From Shewanella sp. OMA3-2 (lineage in GTDB: Bacteria; Pseudomonadota; Gammaproteobacteria; Enterobacterales; Shewanellaceae): a DNA stretch of 64,000 nucleotides. A program made the translations under genes and the position numbers. The notes beneath the pieces are model-generated. The model was not told the origin of the DNA, did not search any database, and was given only the letters and a program-made list of their open reading frames with translations. The DNA is taken from NCBI RefSeq assembly GCF_021513195.1, contig NZ_CP090974.1, forward strand, positions 1,314,001 through 1,378,000. Direction: 5' to 3'. This document shows positions 39,974-49,472 of this stretch, one piece after another; the stretch's first letter is position 1, and each line of letters begins with the position of its first letter.

Positions 39974-42679
39974 CTAGATTGATACTGGTGTCGATTTAAT
40001 TGAGGTAGATCGCATGGTATATAAGGTGAGTCCGGTTAGATCTTTGTTCGCACTATTGGCTGTTTGCGTTAAAAGGCTGGCAATATAGCCCACCACTAAA
40101 CACGACACAATTCCTATGGTGGCAAATAGATAACCATCGGCCCAGCCCAACTGCCATGCAGATACCATTGCTGCTACACCGGCCAAAATACCTGTAATAG
40201 CCCCAAAAGAGTTGGCTTTTTTAGTTAATGCACCTAGCACAAATAAGCCACCCAATGCGCCCATAAACATACCGATGACTTTGAAATACGCTTCCATCAG
40301 TGAGCGAATTTCAGGGTCGATAAAGATAAGTCCTGCAAGAGTGCCAAGGATGCCCATGATAAAAGTGAGCCAACGCGCAGCATTCATATAGCCTTTTTCG
40401 GTATTCACTAGGTTAAAAGGTCGAATAAAGTCTGTGACTAATGTGGTGGCGATTGAGTTCATGCTGGTTGAGACAGTTGATTGCGCAGCAGCAAAAATAC
40501 CGGCAACAATCAGCCCCGCAACCCCGATAGGCAGTTCAGTAGCGATAAAGGTTGGAAATATTTGATCAATTTGAATGCTAGGGTCTAATTTTTCTGGGTG
40601 TGTTTGATAAAAGGCGTATAGCGCTGTACCAATACAAAAGAATAGTAATGCACTTGGTGCTGCAATTACGGCGTTGGCCCAGATAGATTTTCTAGCGTCG
40701 CTCGGGTTTTTGGTCACCATATAGCGCTGCACTACCGCCTGGTCGGCGGTGTAGCTTGATAAATTCTGACCAATCCCCCCAATTACAATCACCCATATAG
40801 ACAGTGTTGTGATGCTATCTAAGCTGAAATCAACATTTACCATAGTAAATTTATCATCACGCAATCCAATGCTAATAAATTCAGTTAATCCGCCATCTAA
40901 GCCAGCTACTATAATTACGAAACAGGCTATTGCACCGAGAATGAGTACAAAGGTTTGTAAGGTATCAGTCCAAATAACGGCTTCGATACCCCCCATGGTG
41001 CAATAAATCAAACATAGCCCGCCCATAATCAATACACTATCGCTAGCCGATAGTGGGGTTACCGCTGATAGGGATAATGCTGTTAATGCCATGACTATCC
41101 CCATTCTGCCAACGTGAAATAGGGTAAATAAACTACTGGCAAATAGCCTCACACTCATGTTGAAACGTTTTGATAAGTATTCGTAAGCGCTGGTGGCATC
41201 AATTTGGCGAAAAAAAGGCATAGCCACATAGATTGCCAGTGGGGCAACAGCCACTATCATCCATATACCAATCAGTAAGACCCAATTACTTTGGTAAACC
41301 ACAGCTGGCAGAGCGACATATGTTAACGAGCTTAACATGGTGGCATATATCGAGCAGGCTGCAGCCCACCAAGGGATAGATTGGCCGCCACGGAAGTAAT
41401 CATCGGTATTTCTATTTTTGAAGACAAAAAATAGCCCGAGCAATACCACGCAAATTAAATACACCACTAAAACAGTCATATTGATCCAACCAAAATTCTT
41501 TTCCGGTTGTTTGAGCGATGCTTGCCAGAGGCGCAACGAGCTCGTGTTATCAGTACCACGATTTAATGAGTAGATGACGCCATTAGAAGAGGTGATGTTT
41601 TCACTAATATATTGAGCTGTTTTAGTGTTTTCGTTTATCTGGATATCGTCAGTATTGCTGGTTAAGTAATCTGTCCAACTGTTGGTAATGGCATTAAATG
41701 ACAGAGTATTACCTTGTTCTGTAAATGCTAATATATGTGATTGGCCAAATGAACTGAGGTTGTTTATTCGTTGATTCAGTTTTTGGTTAGCTAATGTGAC
41801 GGTACCAATGCTTTGCCATTGGTTTGCGTTGATAGTGTCCTTTGGATCAAACTTCCAATGACCAGTTAACGCTAAAACCGCTTCTTTTGAATAAATGCGG
41901 CCTGCTGAATCAAGCTTATTAAGCGGAAGTTGATAACCACCAATGGCAAAGATTTTTTCCCCCGCACCATCGTTTTGTACGGCTAGTTTAATTCCATTTT
42001 GATAGGATTTTTTTGGGCTAGCTAAAGGCAGTGACGGCAGTATCTTCCATGAGTTTTGATGGGTGAAATTGTCGAGATCACTTTTACTGTCAAACAATTT
42101 TCCCTCGGTGTTGATAAGTCCATTGAGATCCAACGCATAGAATTTATGATTAGTATCCGCGCCAGTTAGAACATAGAGCACATTGTCCATTATGACAGAA
42201 GATGGCGATGTTGCTGTGTTAGGTAGCGCAGGCAGTGGATAGCTATAAAGTGTTTTTGACCCAGAATGCCACATGATCAGGTTAACTAAATTTGTCGCTT
42301 TCAGCTTTGCTAGCCCTCCACTAACAAGGGTGGCACCATGGAAATCGGTTGCTGCGGCAAAAGCTCGATTACCTTGCTCTGCTGATAAGCTTGTGGCAAT
42401 AACATTACTGCCATCGACGATGTAAACCACCTCTGGTTGAATGCTGCTATCAGTGATCTGTTCTGCGATAAAAGGATTTTGTTTAACCGTTAAATCTGTT
42501 ATTCCAGAGGATATAAGTAAGCGAGTACTTTGATGGCTGATGAATGCACCGTAACCAATATTAATCTTGTCTGCTGAAGTGGTATTGACTTCCTGCCATT
42601 GGATAGATGTTTGAGCATGGGTGAGCAATGGCATCATCAACGTCAATAGAAATGCTGACTTTAATATCTTGTTAATCAT
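39974..42679 (-). CDS. Kelch-domain sodium:solute symporter fusion, probable sialic acid transporter
   Basis: A 901-residue two-part protein. Residues 1-22 form a signal peptide. Residues 25-390 form a periplasmic beta-propeller with kelch-like blades (FAIGGYQLP near 247, YVLTGAD near 168) resembling NanM-type mutarotases. Residues 400-880 form a sodium/solute symporter of about 13 helices (YFRGGQSIPWWAA, GGIEAVIWTDTLQ). It is the first gene of the operon with nanE, nanK and nagB and has a perfect NanR box upstream. The likely role is sodium-driven uptake of sialic acid, with the propeller delivering or equilibrating the substrate. Symporter membership is firm; substrate is inferred from context. 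Confidence 0.88.
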   Translation of the reverse strand: MINKILKSAFLLTLMMPLLTHAQTSIQWQEVNTTSADKINIGYGAFISHQSTRLLISSGITDLTVKQNPFIAEQITDSSIQPEVVYIVDGSNVIATSLSAEQGNRAFAAATDFHGATLVSGGLAKLKATNLVNLIMWHSGSKTLYSYPLPALPNTATSPSSVIMDNVLYVLTGADTNHKFYALDLNGLINTEGKLFDSKSDLDNFTHQNSWKILPSLPLASPKKSYQNGIKLAVQNDGAGEKIFAIGGYQLPLNKLDSAGRIYSKEAVLALTGHWKFDPKDTINANQWQSIGTVTLANQKLNQRINNLSSFGQSHILAFTEQGNTLSFNAITNSWTDYLTSNTDDIQINENTKTAQYISENITSSNGVIYSLNRGTDNTSSLRLWQASLKQPEKNFGWINMTVLVVYLICVVLLGLFFVFKNRNTDDYFRGGQSIPWWAAACSIYATMLSSLTYVALPAVVYQSNWVLLIGIWMIVAVAPLAIYVAMPFFRQIDATSAYEYLSKRFNMSVRLFASSLFTLFHVGRMGIVMALTALSLSAVTPLSASDSVLIMGGLCLIYCTMGGIEAVIWTDTLQTFVLILGAIACFVIIVAGLDGGLTEFISIGLRDDKFTMVNVDFSLDSITTLSIWVIVIGGIGQNLSSYTADQAVVQRYMVTKNPSDARKSIWANAVIAAPSALLFFCIGTALYAFYQTHPEKLDPSIQIDQIFPTFIATELPIGVAGLIVAGIFAAAQSTVSTSMNSIATTLVTDFIRPFNLVNTEKGYMNAARWLTFIMGILGTLAGLIFIDPEIRSLMEAYFKVIGMFMGALGGLFVLGALTKKANSFGAITGILAGVAAMVSAWQLGWADGYLFATIGIVSCLVVGYIASLLTQTANSANKDLTGLTLYTMRSTSIKSTPVSI

Positions 42680-42709
42680 ATGTACCCAAATAGTGTTGTT
42701 TTGCTGTAT

Positions 42710-42722
42710 ACCTGTTATACCA
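42710..42722 (-). promoter_or_regulatory. Predicted NanR operator of the symporter-nanE-nanK-nagB operon
   Basis: On the minus strand it reads TGGTATAACAGGTATA including flanks, identical to the E. coli NanR operator sequence as I remember it. It lies about 31 bp before the symporter start. Confidence 0.82.
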
Positions 42723-42881
42723 CTTGTGTTGCGGTAATACTATGAAAATATTGAGTCAACTAGAGAATTCTTAGTCTGGTAATACCGAAGATAATACTGC
42801 GGTTAATGCGATTATGTTGCTATTAACAAAAAGGCTATCTCTCGATAGCCTTTTCTTATAAGTGTCACATTTTATGCGATA

Positions 42882-43592
42882 TTATTTTTCAGCATAATAT
42901 TTGTCGAATACGTATTGGATGTGTTGAGTCAGTTTTTTATCTGCACCTTCTACATCATGATTTTTAATACAAGCCAAAATTTCTACATGATCTTGGTGGC
43001 TTTTGGCATTAAGTTCTTGAGCATTAGTTTTTGCTGGACGAGCGTCAATGACCCAATCAACAAGTGCCTGATGTATTGCTAAAAAAATCGGATTACCTGG
43101 GATAGATGCTATGACTCGATGAAAGTAAATATCTGTCTTTTTAAATTGGCTTTCATTATTTATTGCTTTGCCGTTTAGCTCAACCGCTTTTTCTAACTCC
43201 TGAATTTGTTCAGGTGTGGCAAATTCAGCGGCGTGACGAACTAAGCTTGATTCAAAAAAACTTCTTAATTGATCAAAGTACTGCAAACCGTTTGGCTGAG
43301 ATAAAAAGTCTTTTGACATCCCTGATAATTCAGAAATGATAGCTTCTGGTGATGGTCTGGTAACCCGAGTTCTTTCACCACTACTAATTTTAACTAAACC
43401 TTTGCGCGCTAGCGCAGATAATGCATCACGAATAGAAGGTCTGCCTACACCAAATGCAGCCATAAGCTCTCTTTCTGAAGGAAGAGCATCTCCTTCGGCT
43501 ATTTCACCTTGACGTATCATCAGTTCCAATTCTTCTTCAACTGTTTCCGATAGTTTTTTTCGTTCAACAGGACGTTTAATCGTAATTGGCAT
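42882..43592 (-). CDS. nanR: GntR-family sialic acid repressor NanR
   Basis: A 236-residue GntR/FadR-type regulator: winged HTH (about 10-75, [20 protein letters not shown]) and an all-helical FCD ligand domain (about 90-230). It aligns along its length with E. coli NanR, for example [13 protein letters not shown] and [14 protein letters not shown]. coli NanR represses nan genes by binding GGTATA repeats and is released by sialic acid. The same boxes occur seven times in this window, so the role is well supported. AAGGA precedes the ATG. It is divergent from the alpha/beta hydrolase gene. A clear box of its own was not seen. Confidence 0.93.
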   Translation of the reverse strand: MPITIKRPVERKKLSETVEEELELMIRQGEIAEGDALPSERELMAAFGVGRPSIRDALSALARKGLVKISSGERTRVTRPSPEAIISELSGMSKDFLSQPNGLQYFDQLRSFFESSLVRHAAEFATPEQIQELEKAVELNGKAINNESQFKKTDIYFHRVIASIPGNPIFLAIHQALVDWVIDARPAKTNAQELNAKSHQDHVEILACIKNHDVEGADKKLTQHIQYVFDKYYAEK

Positions 43593-43746
43593 AATGAATT
43601 CCTTGGGTACGCGATTAGTTATGTATCACCTATTGAGCTATTGTACCAATGAGTGACAGAAAGTATACGAAATTATCAGTATTGATTAACTTTTAGTCAT
43701 GAAAGCGAGGTCAGGTTTAAGCCTAAAAACGTTGAGTTGATGGCAT

Positions 43747-43759
43747 ACCTATCATACCA
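43747..43759 (-). promoter_or_regulatory. Predicted NanR operator of the alpha/beta hydrolase
   Basis: On the minus strand TGGTATGATAGGTATG. It is 35 bp before the hydrolase start and about 155 bp from nanR, so it may also affect nanR. Confidence 0.75.
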
Positions 43760-43793
43760 TTGTTGGCATCTAATCTATTAACCCTGTGTATAT

Positions 43794-44603
43794 ATGAAAT
43801 GTCATCAGAAAAAAATGATTTATTATGGGGTTGAGAGTCAGCAGTTCGGACATCTTTATACTCCTAGCCACTCTTCAAATACGCCTGTGGTTATCGTGGT
43901 TCATGGTGGCTATTGGAAAGATAATCATAGCCTTGAAACTTATGCAACTTACGCCATTGTTGATTACTTACAATCATTTGAGGTTGCAATATGGAATATA
44001 GAATATCGGCGTATGAACACCGAAGGTGAAAATAGCAACGCACCCTGGCCAACTACCTTTAAAGATGTTGCTGATGCCATTGACCATCTGCGTCGTATTC
44101 AACATAGTGAAAGCTTAGATTTAAGCCGAGTTTTGATCATCGGTCACTCTGCTGGAGGGCATTTAGCGACTTGGGTTGCCTCAAGAGAAAAGATAGCCGC
44201 TGATAGCGAGCTTTATTATCAGGCGCCTTTGAAAATACATAGGGCAATCTCTATAGCGGGTATTTTAGATCTGGCGTCAGTGAATGATGTTGACCAACCA
44301 GAGCAAATATATCGATTGATGGGGGGAACGCCATATACTCAGCCAGGGCGCTACCTTGCGTGTAATCCAAGCCTTTTATATCACTCCCAAATGGCGCTAA
44401 CTGTGGTGCACGGTGAGCGAGATACTTGCGTTAACATTTCACAAGTAAAGCAATTCTGCGAACAACCCCAGACTAAGTTAAGGCAAATTATTTTACCTAC
44501 CGCCGATCATTTTTCGATGCTACCTCATAATGGTGATTGGAGTGCGGCGCAGTGGCAGAAAATCCAACAATTAATTACAGATGAGATACAGGCTTTAGGC
44601 TAG
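43794..44603 (+). CDS. Alpha/beta hydrolase in the sialic acid regulon, candidate sialate O-acetylesterase
   Basis: A 269-residue cytoplasmic hydrolase of the BD-FAE/kynurenine-formamidase-like group. The oxyanion motif VVHGGYW is near 35-41, the nucleophile Ser near 119 is in GHSAGGH, and candidate Asp and His are in HGERDTCV near 205-212 and ADHFSML near 238. There is no signal peptide. A NanR box sits 35 bp upstream, so it should be induced with the nan genes. Environmental sialic acids are often O-acetylated and no NanS homologue is present in the window, so deacetylation is a reasonable but unproven role. ATG 43815 is an alternative start; no strong ribosome site decides. Confidence 0.78.
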   Translation: MKCHQKKMIYYGVESQQFGHLYTPSHSSNTPVVIVVHGGYWKDNHSLETYATYAIVDYLQSFEVAIWNIEYRRMNTEGENSNAPWPTTFKDVADAIDHLRRIQHSESLDLSRVLIIGHSAGGHLATWVASREKIAADSELYYQAPLKIHRAISIAGILDLASVNDVDQPEQIYRLMGGTPYTQPGRYLACNPSLLYHSQMALTVVHGERDTCVNISQVKQFCEQPQTKLRQIILPTADHFSMLPHNGDWSAAQWQKIQQLITDEIQALG

Positions 44604-44667
44604 GGGATTATAGCGAACACAATAACTTGACTTGATTCGATAGGATTGTATTTTTGTGTTTTAGATA

Positions 44668-44708
44668 AAAGACGTGTTGGTTTTTTAATAGCCAGCACGT
44701 CTTTTTTT
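44668..44708 (+). terminator. Terminator between the hydrolase and sialidase genes
   Basis: A 13-bp stem with one G-U pair (44668-44680 with 44692-44704) and seven Ts. On the minus strand the tail is TCTTTTATC, so it may also stop transcription from the convergent sialidase gene. Confidence 0.9.
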
Positions 44709-44725
44709 ATGGCGTTAAAGCTGTG

Positions 44726-47599
44726 CTATTTCGGTTGAGTGATAGCCAGTTCGAAATTTATATACTTCAATAAAGTACTGCCTGTCGCTTCATAGATAAT
44801 TCCGATTGAACCATCATGTAGGCGTACTATATCTGAGTAGGCGCTTACGCCATACACTAGTTGATAGGGTGTGCCAAACGTCTGCCCTTCGTTGATACTC
44901 GACCAGATCCCTAGGTTATTGCGGCTGGGACCTGATGATGTGCCTATCGGTGCCGACACAATGATTCGGTCTTCAATATCGCCAGAACGAACTGCTGAAT
45001 AGCGGGTTAAACCGATATCAACCTTCGAGATAACTAAGTCGTGGTTGATTTGAGTCCATGTAACCCCCGCGTCGCTGCTTAAAAAGTGATACCGAGTACC
45101 AGCTGCGCCGCCATCGTTTCGAGCAGACAACAAGAGTGTACCATCAGTGAGCTCTACCATATCTGCCTCGGTTGGACCTGATATTGGCGTAAATTGTCCT
45201 TTTTGCCAGCTTGTACCACTATCATCGCTGAATACGGTTGCCACATAGAAATTACTATTTCCAGCACGGATAATGGCTGGAAAAATCAGTCTGCCATTGT
45301 GGTTCCCTTGTGCTTGGGTTTGCCATTGCAACTGAATACCTTGCCCTGGTCCTGGGTTAATGGATCGCCAAGTGGAATCTTTGACTTGAGATGTTACATC
45401 TACTGCAGCTGACCATGTTAAGCCATTGTCTGAACTCTTACGATAAAGTAGGTAGTTGGCATCGTTTGGACCCACACAGTTACCGTTTTGGGCACATAAA
45501 TCAGGCCATTGAACATAAAATACATATACAGTATTTGTTGCTTTATCAACAAATGGGCGAGGATCTGAATAGTCATATAAGGGATTTTGATGAATAATTT
45601 GTACGGGTAGCCAAGTACGGCCCATATCAATAGAACGTTTTAACGAAATATTAATTTGTCCTGCTTGGCCAGGATCGGCACCACTTGGACGGCCTTCTAT
45701 AAATGCTAATAAGGTACCATCTTCAGACTGAAGTATGGAAGGGATCCGGTAGTTACTCATACCATCAACACCTTCTTGGCCACCTTGAAACACAATGCTT
45801 TCAAAGATAGGAGGAGTATTACCAAAGGTTTCAAAGCTAACGTGGCGATAGTTGACAATACCATTGGTGCCCGATGAGCCATTGCCCCACGCTATCACAT
45901 TTTGACTGCTAGCCGTACCCGCCCATGTTTCAATGGCGATGCCATCAAAACTAAATGTTGCTAAGCCAGATTGTGCATCGTATACCGTTTTATAGGTATG
46001 ATATTGCTGAGCACCTGTGGTAGTCACTAAGATATGGCTGCCACCGCCTTCCAGATTTGCCACTAAATCGCCATTAGCATTAATACTTAATAAAGCTAGA
46101 AATCTTTTGGTACCATTTGCATAGTAATCAGAGATAGCACCTCCGGATACCACGCGGCTGACTATAGTCATTTTCCAGCCGAGGGCATTAGCGTCATTAT
46201 TGATTTGAGGGCTAGGTATAATTTCCCACTCAGCTCGTCCGCCTGTGCCATTTGCCTGCCAAGCTGCTTGGTCTTGTTCTGTGATTAAGCTGCCGCTGGC
46301 TGAACCTACGCTATCATCGATCCAGCCTGCAGAAACCAGGTCTGTATGCAGTTTGTTATTAAAGCTAGCGACAATCGTCGATAGTCTTGTTAGATCTTCA
46401 GCTTGTTTTGCCGTCATTACGTTGTCATAAATGCGGGTCTCATAGATACTGCCCCCGAAATACCATTGGCCACCGCTGCTGTCGTAGTTCCGTCCAATAT
46501 TCATACTATCGAGTTCTGTGACGGCACTTAAAAAATGAGTTGCACTGCCACTGAATGCTAAATGACCATCCACATAGATTTTGGTTCCCTCATTGTTCAC
46601 CATGATCAAGGCTTTATGCTCTTGATTATTGTTATATGTGGTCGTGGTTTTAGAGTCATTAATAAAGCTGCCATTTTCTCGAGCATGAACTCGCAATGTG
46701 CCATCACTATTGATGAGTACAGCAAATTCACTCGAATCATCGACAGAACTTGATGCGCTGAAGAGTGTTGCAGTGGTTCCAGTTGCTTTAAACTGAGTAA
46801 AGATACTTCCTTGAGATAAGTTTTGTACTGCAGTTAAGTCGCTATCAATCAACGAAAATTGACTAGCGCCATCAAATACTAAAGCTGATGTATCCCATTG
46901 AGCAACCAATTGTGCTTCGGCAGGTGAACTCAACTTTAAGGTGGAGAATGCCACTTTTTTATAATAGGCCACGCTATTAATGTTTGATGAGCCATTACCC
47001 CATGTAATCATATTTTGATTACTGCTTTCACCCACCCAATCAGATTCAATAACTACGCCATCAAAACTAAAGGTTGCTAATTGAGTGCTAGCATTAAACT
47101 CAATGGCATAGTCGTGATATGAGGCCGCTCCTGTACTTGTAATAAGTGTATGCGTGCCAGCACCAACAAGGGATACCACTAAATCCCCACTTGCATTAAT
47201 ACTTAATATGGGCAGAAAACGTTTCGATCCATTTGAGTAGTAATCAGTAATATAAGTCCCTGACTCTACACGACTTCGCCACGTCATTGACCAGCCATGG
47301 GTGTTAGCTTGGCTATTGACTGCAGCGCTTGGCACTACGTTCCACTGGGCACGACCAGAAATACCGTTAGCTTTCCAGCTTGGCGTACCAAGGTCTTGCG
47401 CTATTGAGCCTGTTGCTTGGCCGTTAGTAAAATTGTTCCAACCTTGTGCGCTGGGGCTGGTCGAATTACTGGCGTCGAAACTCGTAACGAGGGTATTTGC
47501 CTCTGCATAATTTTCATATCCGCTACTTAATGCTAAGGTGCATGAAGTAACCAACATGAAAAATAGTTGACTTATTCTTTGCATAATAAATTTCACCAT
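44726..47599 (-). CDS. nanH: Secreted multidomain sialidase
   Basis: A 957-residue exported neuraminidase. After a signal peptide (about 6-35) comes a module (about 38-225), a LamG/concanavalin-like domain (about 235-405), a second copy of the first module (about 410-590), and the six-bladed sialidase domain (about 600-957). The catalytic part starts with the NYRIP motif and carries five Asp-boxes: SIDMGRTW, SSDNGLTW, SDDSGTSW, SSDAGVTW and the degenerate SINEGQTF. It releases sialic acid from glycoconjugates outside the cell or in the periplasm. ATG 47584 (MQRISQ) is a plausible alternative start. A NanR box lies upstream. Confidence 0.94.
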   Translation of the reverse strand: MVKFIMQRISQLFFMLVTSCTLALSSGYENYAEANTLVTSFDASNSTSPSAQGWNNFTNGQATGSIAQDLGTPSWKANGISGRAQWNVVPSAAVNSQANTHGWSMTWRSRVESGTYITDYYSNGSKRFLPILSINASGDLVVSLVGAGTHTLITSTGAASYHDYAIEFNASTQLATFSFDGVVIESDWVGESSNQNMITWGNGSSNINSVAYYKKVAFSTLKLSSPAEAQLVAQWDTSALVFDGASQFSLIDSDLTAVQNLSQGSIFTQFKATGTTATLFSASSSVDDSSEFAVLINSDGTLRVHARENGSFINDSKTTTTYNNNQEHKALIMVNNEGTKIYVDGHLAFSGSATHFLSAVTELDSMNIGRNYDSSGGQWYFGGSIYETRIYDNVMTAKQAEDLTRLSTIVASFNNKLHTDLVSAGWIDDSVGSASGSLITEQDQAAWQANGTGGRAEWEIIPSPQINNDANALGWKMTIVSRVVSGGAISDYYANGTKRFLALLSINANGDLVANLEGGGSHILVTTTGAQQYHTYKTVYDAQSGLATFSFDGIAIETWAGTASSQNVIAWGNGSSGTNGIVNYRHVSFETFGNTPPIFESIVFQGGQEGVDGMSNYRIPSILQSEDGTLLAFIEGRPSGADPGQAGQINISLKRSIDMGRTWLPVQIIHQNPLYDYSDPRPFVDKATNTVYVFYVQWPDLCAQNGNCVGPNDANYLLYRKSSDNGLTWSAAVDVTSQVKDSTWRSINPGPGQGIQLQWQTQAQGNHNGRLIFPAIIRAGNSNFYVATVFSDDSGTSWQKGQFTPISGPTEADMVELTDGTLLLSARNDGGAAGTRYHFLSSDAGVTWTQINHDLVISKVDIGLTRYSAVRSGDIEDRIIVSAPIGTSSGPSRNNLGIWSSINEGQTFGTPYQLVYGVSAYSDIVRLHDGSIGIIYEATGSTLLKYINFELAITQPK

Positions 47600-47812
47600 T
47601 TTATTAGAATTAATGTTCTTTGTTTCAATATCAACAATGTTGGTTTTTAAATAAAAAGGTGCTGTTTATTTACGTTAATTAACTGCTCTCTTTCGGATAG
47701 AGAATGATCCACGTTACTGACATCCCTGACACCTTCAATTTAGCGTGTTGCAGCGATTGCTTAATCTAGCTTAACTAAAGTCTTCTTAATCCTATCAAGC
47801 TGTCATGCATTC

Positions 47813-47825
47813 ACCTATTACACCA
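47813..47825 (-). promoter_or_regulatory. Predicted NanR operator upstream of the sialidase
   Basis: On the minus strand TGGTGTAATAGGTGAA, the same variant as the box upstream of the DUF4862-like gene, 214 bp before the sialidase start. Confidence 0.65.
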
Positions 47826-47866
47826 ATCAATAAGAGCATGTTAACAAATAATTCACAAGTTATTTC

Positions 47867-47879
47867 TGGTATAACAGTA
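47867..47879 (+). promoter_or_regulatory. Weak second NanR-like site upstream of the sialidase
   Basis: TGGTATAACAGTATGA, one G short of the consensus TGGTATAACAGGTATA, in the opposite orientation to the box 42 bp away. The pair could allow looping. Confidence 0.45.
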
Positions 47880-47908
47880 TGATTGGGTGGAGTGTTGTGA
47901 CATTCATT

Positions 47909-47959
47909 CACTTAATTGATTAGTGGCGTTGTACCTAAATGCCACTAATCAATTAAGTG
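47909..47959. repeat. Perfect 19-bp inverted repeat between sialidase and nanM
   Basis: CACTTAATTGATTAGTGGC (47909-47927) and its exact complement (47941-47959) flank a 13-base loop. There is no T run on either strand, so it is not an ordinary terminator. Between 47960 and 48153 nothing else was recognised. Confidence 0.8.
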
Positions 47960-48153
47960 TTTGATAGTCAGATGTTATTTTTTATTGGCGTGTGGTTTTA
48001 CTTTGATTAAGGCGAGGGCGGCAGATAATGACCTGCCTATGTTAGCTTGGAGCTGGGTAGCGTCAGTGGGAACGCGACAGTATCCCGCGGTTATCAGCAT
48101 ACAATAACTAGAAGTGTACTCATCTATGTATATTAGCCCATAGTTACTGTGTC

Positions 48154-49356
48154 TTACTGGTTTGAAAGCACTGTACCTTGATATATGTTGGGCGTACGAA
48201 TCACGGGTTTAGTCTCTCCTGAAACCCAATAGATTTTATTTCCTTGCTGAGTGATAGTCAGTGGCCCCGCCCCGCCAGGAAATGGCACTTTATTACTGAG
48301 CACAGACCATTTGTTTTGGTGAATATGATAAATCATCTGCTGACGGCTAAAATTAATGTCTTGTTCGCTTAGGCTGAAATATTGCTGCTTAAACGCCGTT
48401 AAAGTGTCATTTTTTTGTGTGGTTAACTGAAAGATAGCATCATTAAAAGTGTCGCGATTGACACCGCCCAATAAGACTAATTGGTCATTATTAATCACTG
48501 CGGCACCGCCACCTGTGACCGAAAAAGGCTTTTTGTGCAGCGTTATAGGTGCCAATGTTGTCCAATCCAATTTTTTAAAATCAAAAGCATAGGCATCGGT
48601 AAGTACATAGTTTTCTTTATCGGCTAACAAATTTAAGCCGCCGAAAATGTAAAACTTATCTTGATGATGAATGGCTGGGAAATCCGTACGGTTAGCACCA
48701 GGCAAGGAAGGTATCATTTCACTCTGAATACACGATTTACGGGTTAGCGAATACTGACAGACACGGTTATTCACTTTGCCATTTTGCTCACCGGCAAAGA
48801 TATAGATGTCGCCACCTTGCCAAGCCGCGGCGCCTGAATGCCATGTAAAAGGTAAATGTTCTATCACTTCGGTGTTGGGAGTATTGTCTACATCTAAAGT
48901 TAATTTTATGATTGAGTCGAGGGCTTGCTCATTATTCTTGCCTCCGATGAGATAAAGGCTGTTATCGACAACCAAAGTTGCCCCATGTCCGGCTTTAATA
49001 GGTAAGTGCCCGTGTGTCACTAAATTTATGCTGTTATTTTGGGTATTGAAGACAAAAATATCGGTATAAAATTGTTTTTTCCCCTGTTCAAAAAATGGAT
49101 GTCCATTAGGAAAGTTTGCACCGCCCGCAACAATGAGGTAATCACCAATAAAGCCACTATATGCACCTGAAATACCGATAGATTCAACAAAACTATCCGG
49201 ATTTGGGAGTTGACCAGCCTTTATCCAGGAAATGGCCGATATTTTGTCTAGCGATGGATCATGTTGGAGATCATGCTCAACTTTATCAGTAGCGTTGGCG
49301 TTAAAGACCAACAATACCGCTGAGATTAACAAAAGTAGTAAGCGAATAAGTTTCAA
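48154..49356 (-). CDS. nanM: N-acetylneuraminate epimerase (kelch mutarotase)
   Basis: A 400-residue periplasmic protein with a signal peptide (1-22, ending ANA). Six kelch-type blades follow (YLIVAGGANFP, LYLIGGKN, IYIFAGEQNG, FYIFGGLN, LVLLGGV, IYWVSGE), the cyclically permuted mutarotase architecture of NanM. The enzyme speeds conversion of alpha- to beta-sialic acid after sialidase cleavage. It starts at TTG 49356 with a good GGAGAAG ribosome site. It lies between the TonB receptor and the sialidase; a terminator-like hairpin separates it from the receptor, so it may have its own promoter. No NanR box was found directly upstream. Confidence 0.9.
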   Translation of the reverse strand: MKLIRLLLLLISAVLLVFNANATDKVEHDLQHDPSLDKISAISWIKAGQLPNPDSFVESIGISGAYSGFIGDYLIVAGGANFPNGHPFFEQGKKQFYTDIFVFNTQNNSINLVTHGHLPIKAGHGATLVVDNSLYLIGGKNNEQALDSIIKLTLDVDNTPNTEVIEHLPFTWHSGAAAWQGGDIYIFAGEQNGKVNNRVCQYSLTRKSCIQSEMIPSLPGANRTDFPAIHHQDKFYIFGGLNLLADKENYVLTDAYAFDFKKLDWTTLAPITLHKKPFSVTGGGAAVINNDQLVLLGGVNRDTFNDAIFQLTTQKNDTLTAFKQQYFSLSEQDINFSRQQMIYHIHQNKWSVLSNKVPFPGGAGPLTITQQGNKIYWVSGETKPVIRTPNIYQGTVLSNQ

Positions 49357-49383
49357 TGCTTTCTTCTCCGTAGTAACTAAAAT

Positions 49384-49411
49384 AAAACCTAATCAATACT
49401 GATTAGGTTTT
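49384..49411 (-). terminator. Terminator behind the TonB receptor of the nan cluster
   Basis: A perfect 12-bp stem (AAAACCTAATCA with TGATTAGGTTTT) with a 4-base loop. On the minus strand it continues ATTTTAG, giving a T-rich tail for transcripts from the receptor gene. Confidence 0.8.
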
Positions 49412-49472
49412 AAGGCTTTCATATTGACGTGCAAAGCATGCTTTGACTGATGCACAGCATGCTTTTGGGTCA

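Noticed and set aside
43621..43645. Possible NanR autoregulatory box just upstream of nanR
   Set aside because: Only ACCTATT and TACCA fragments are present with wrong spacing, so the match is no better than chance.
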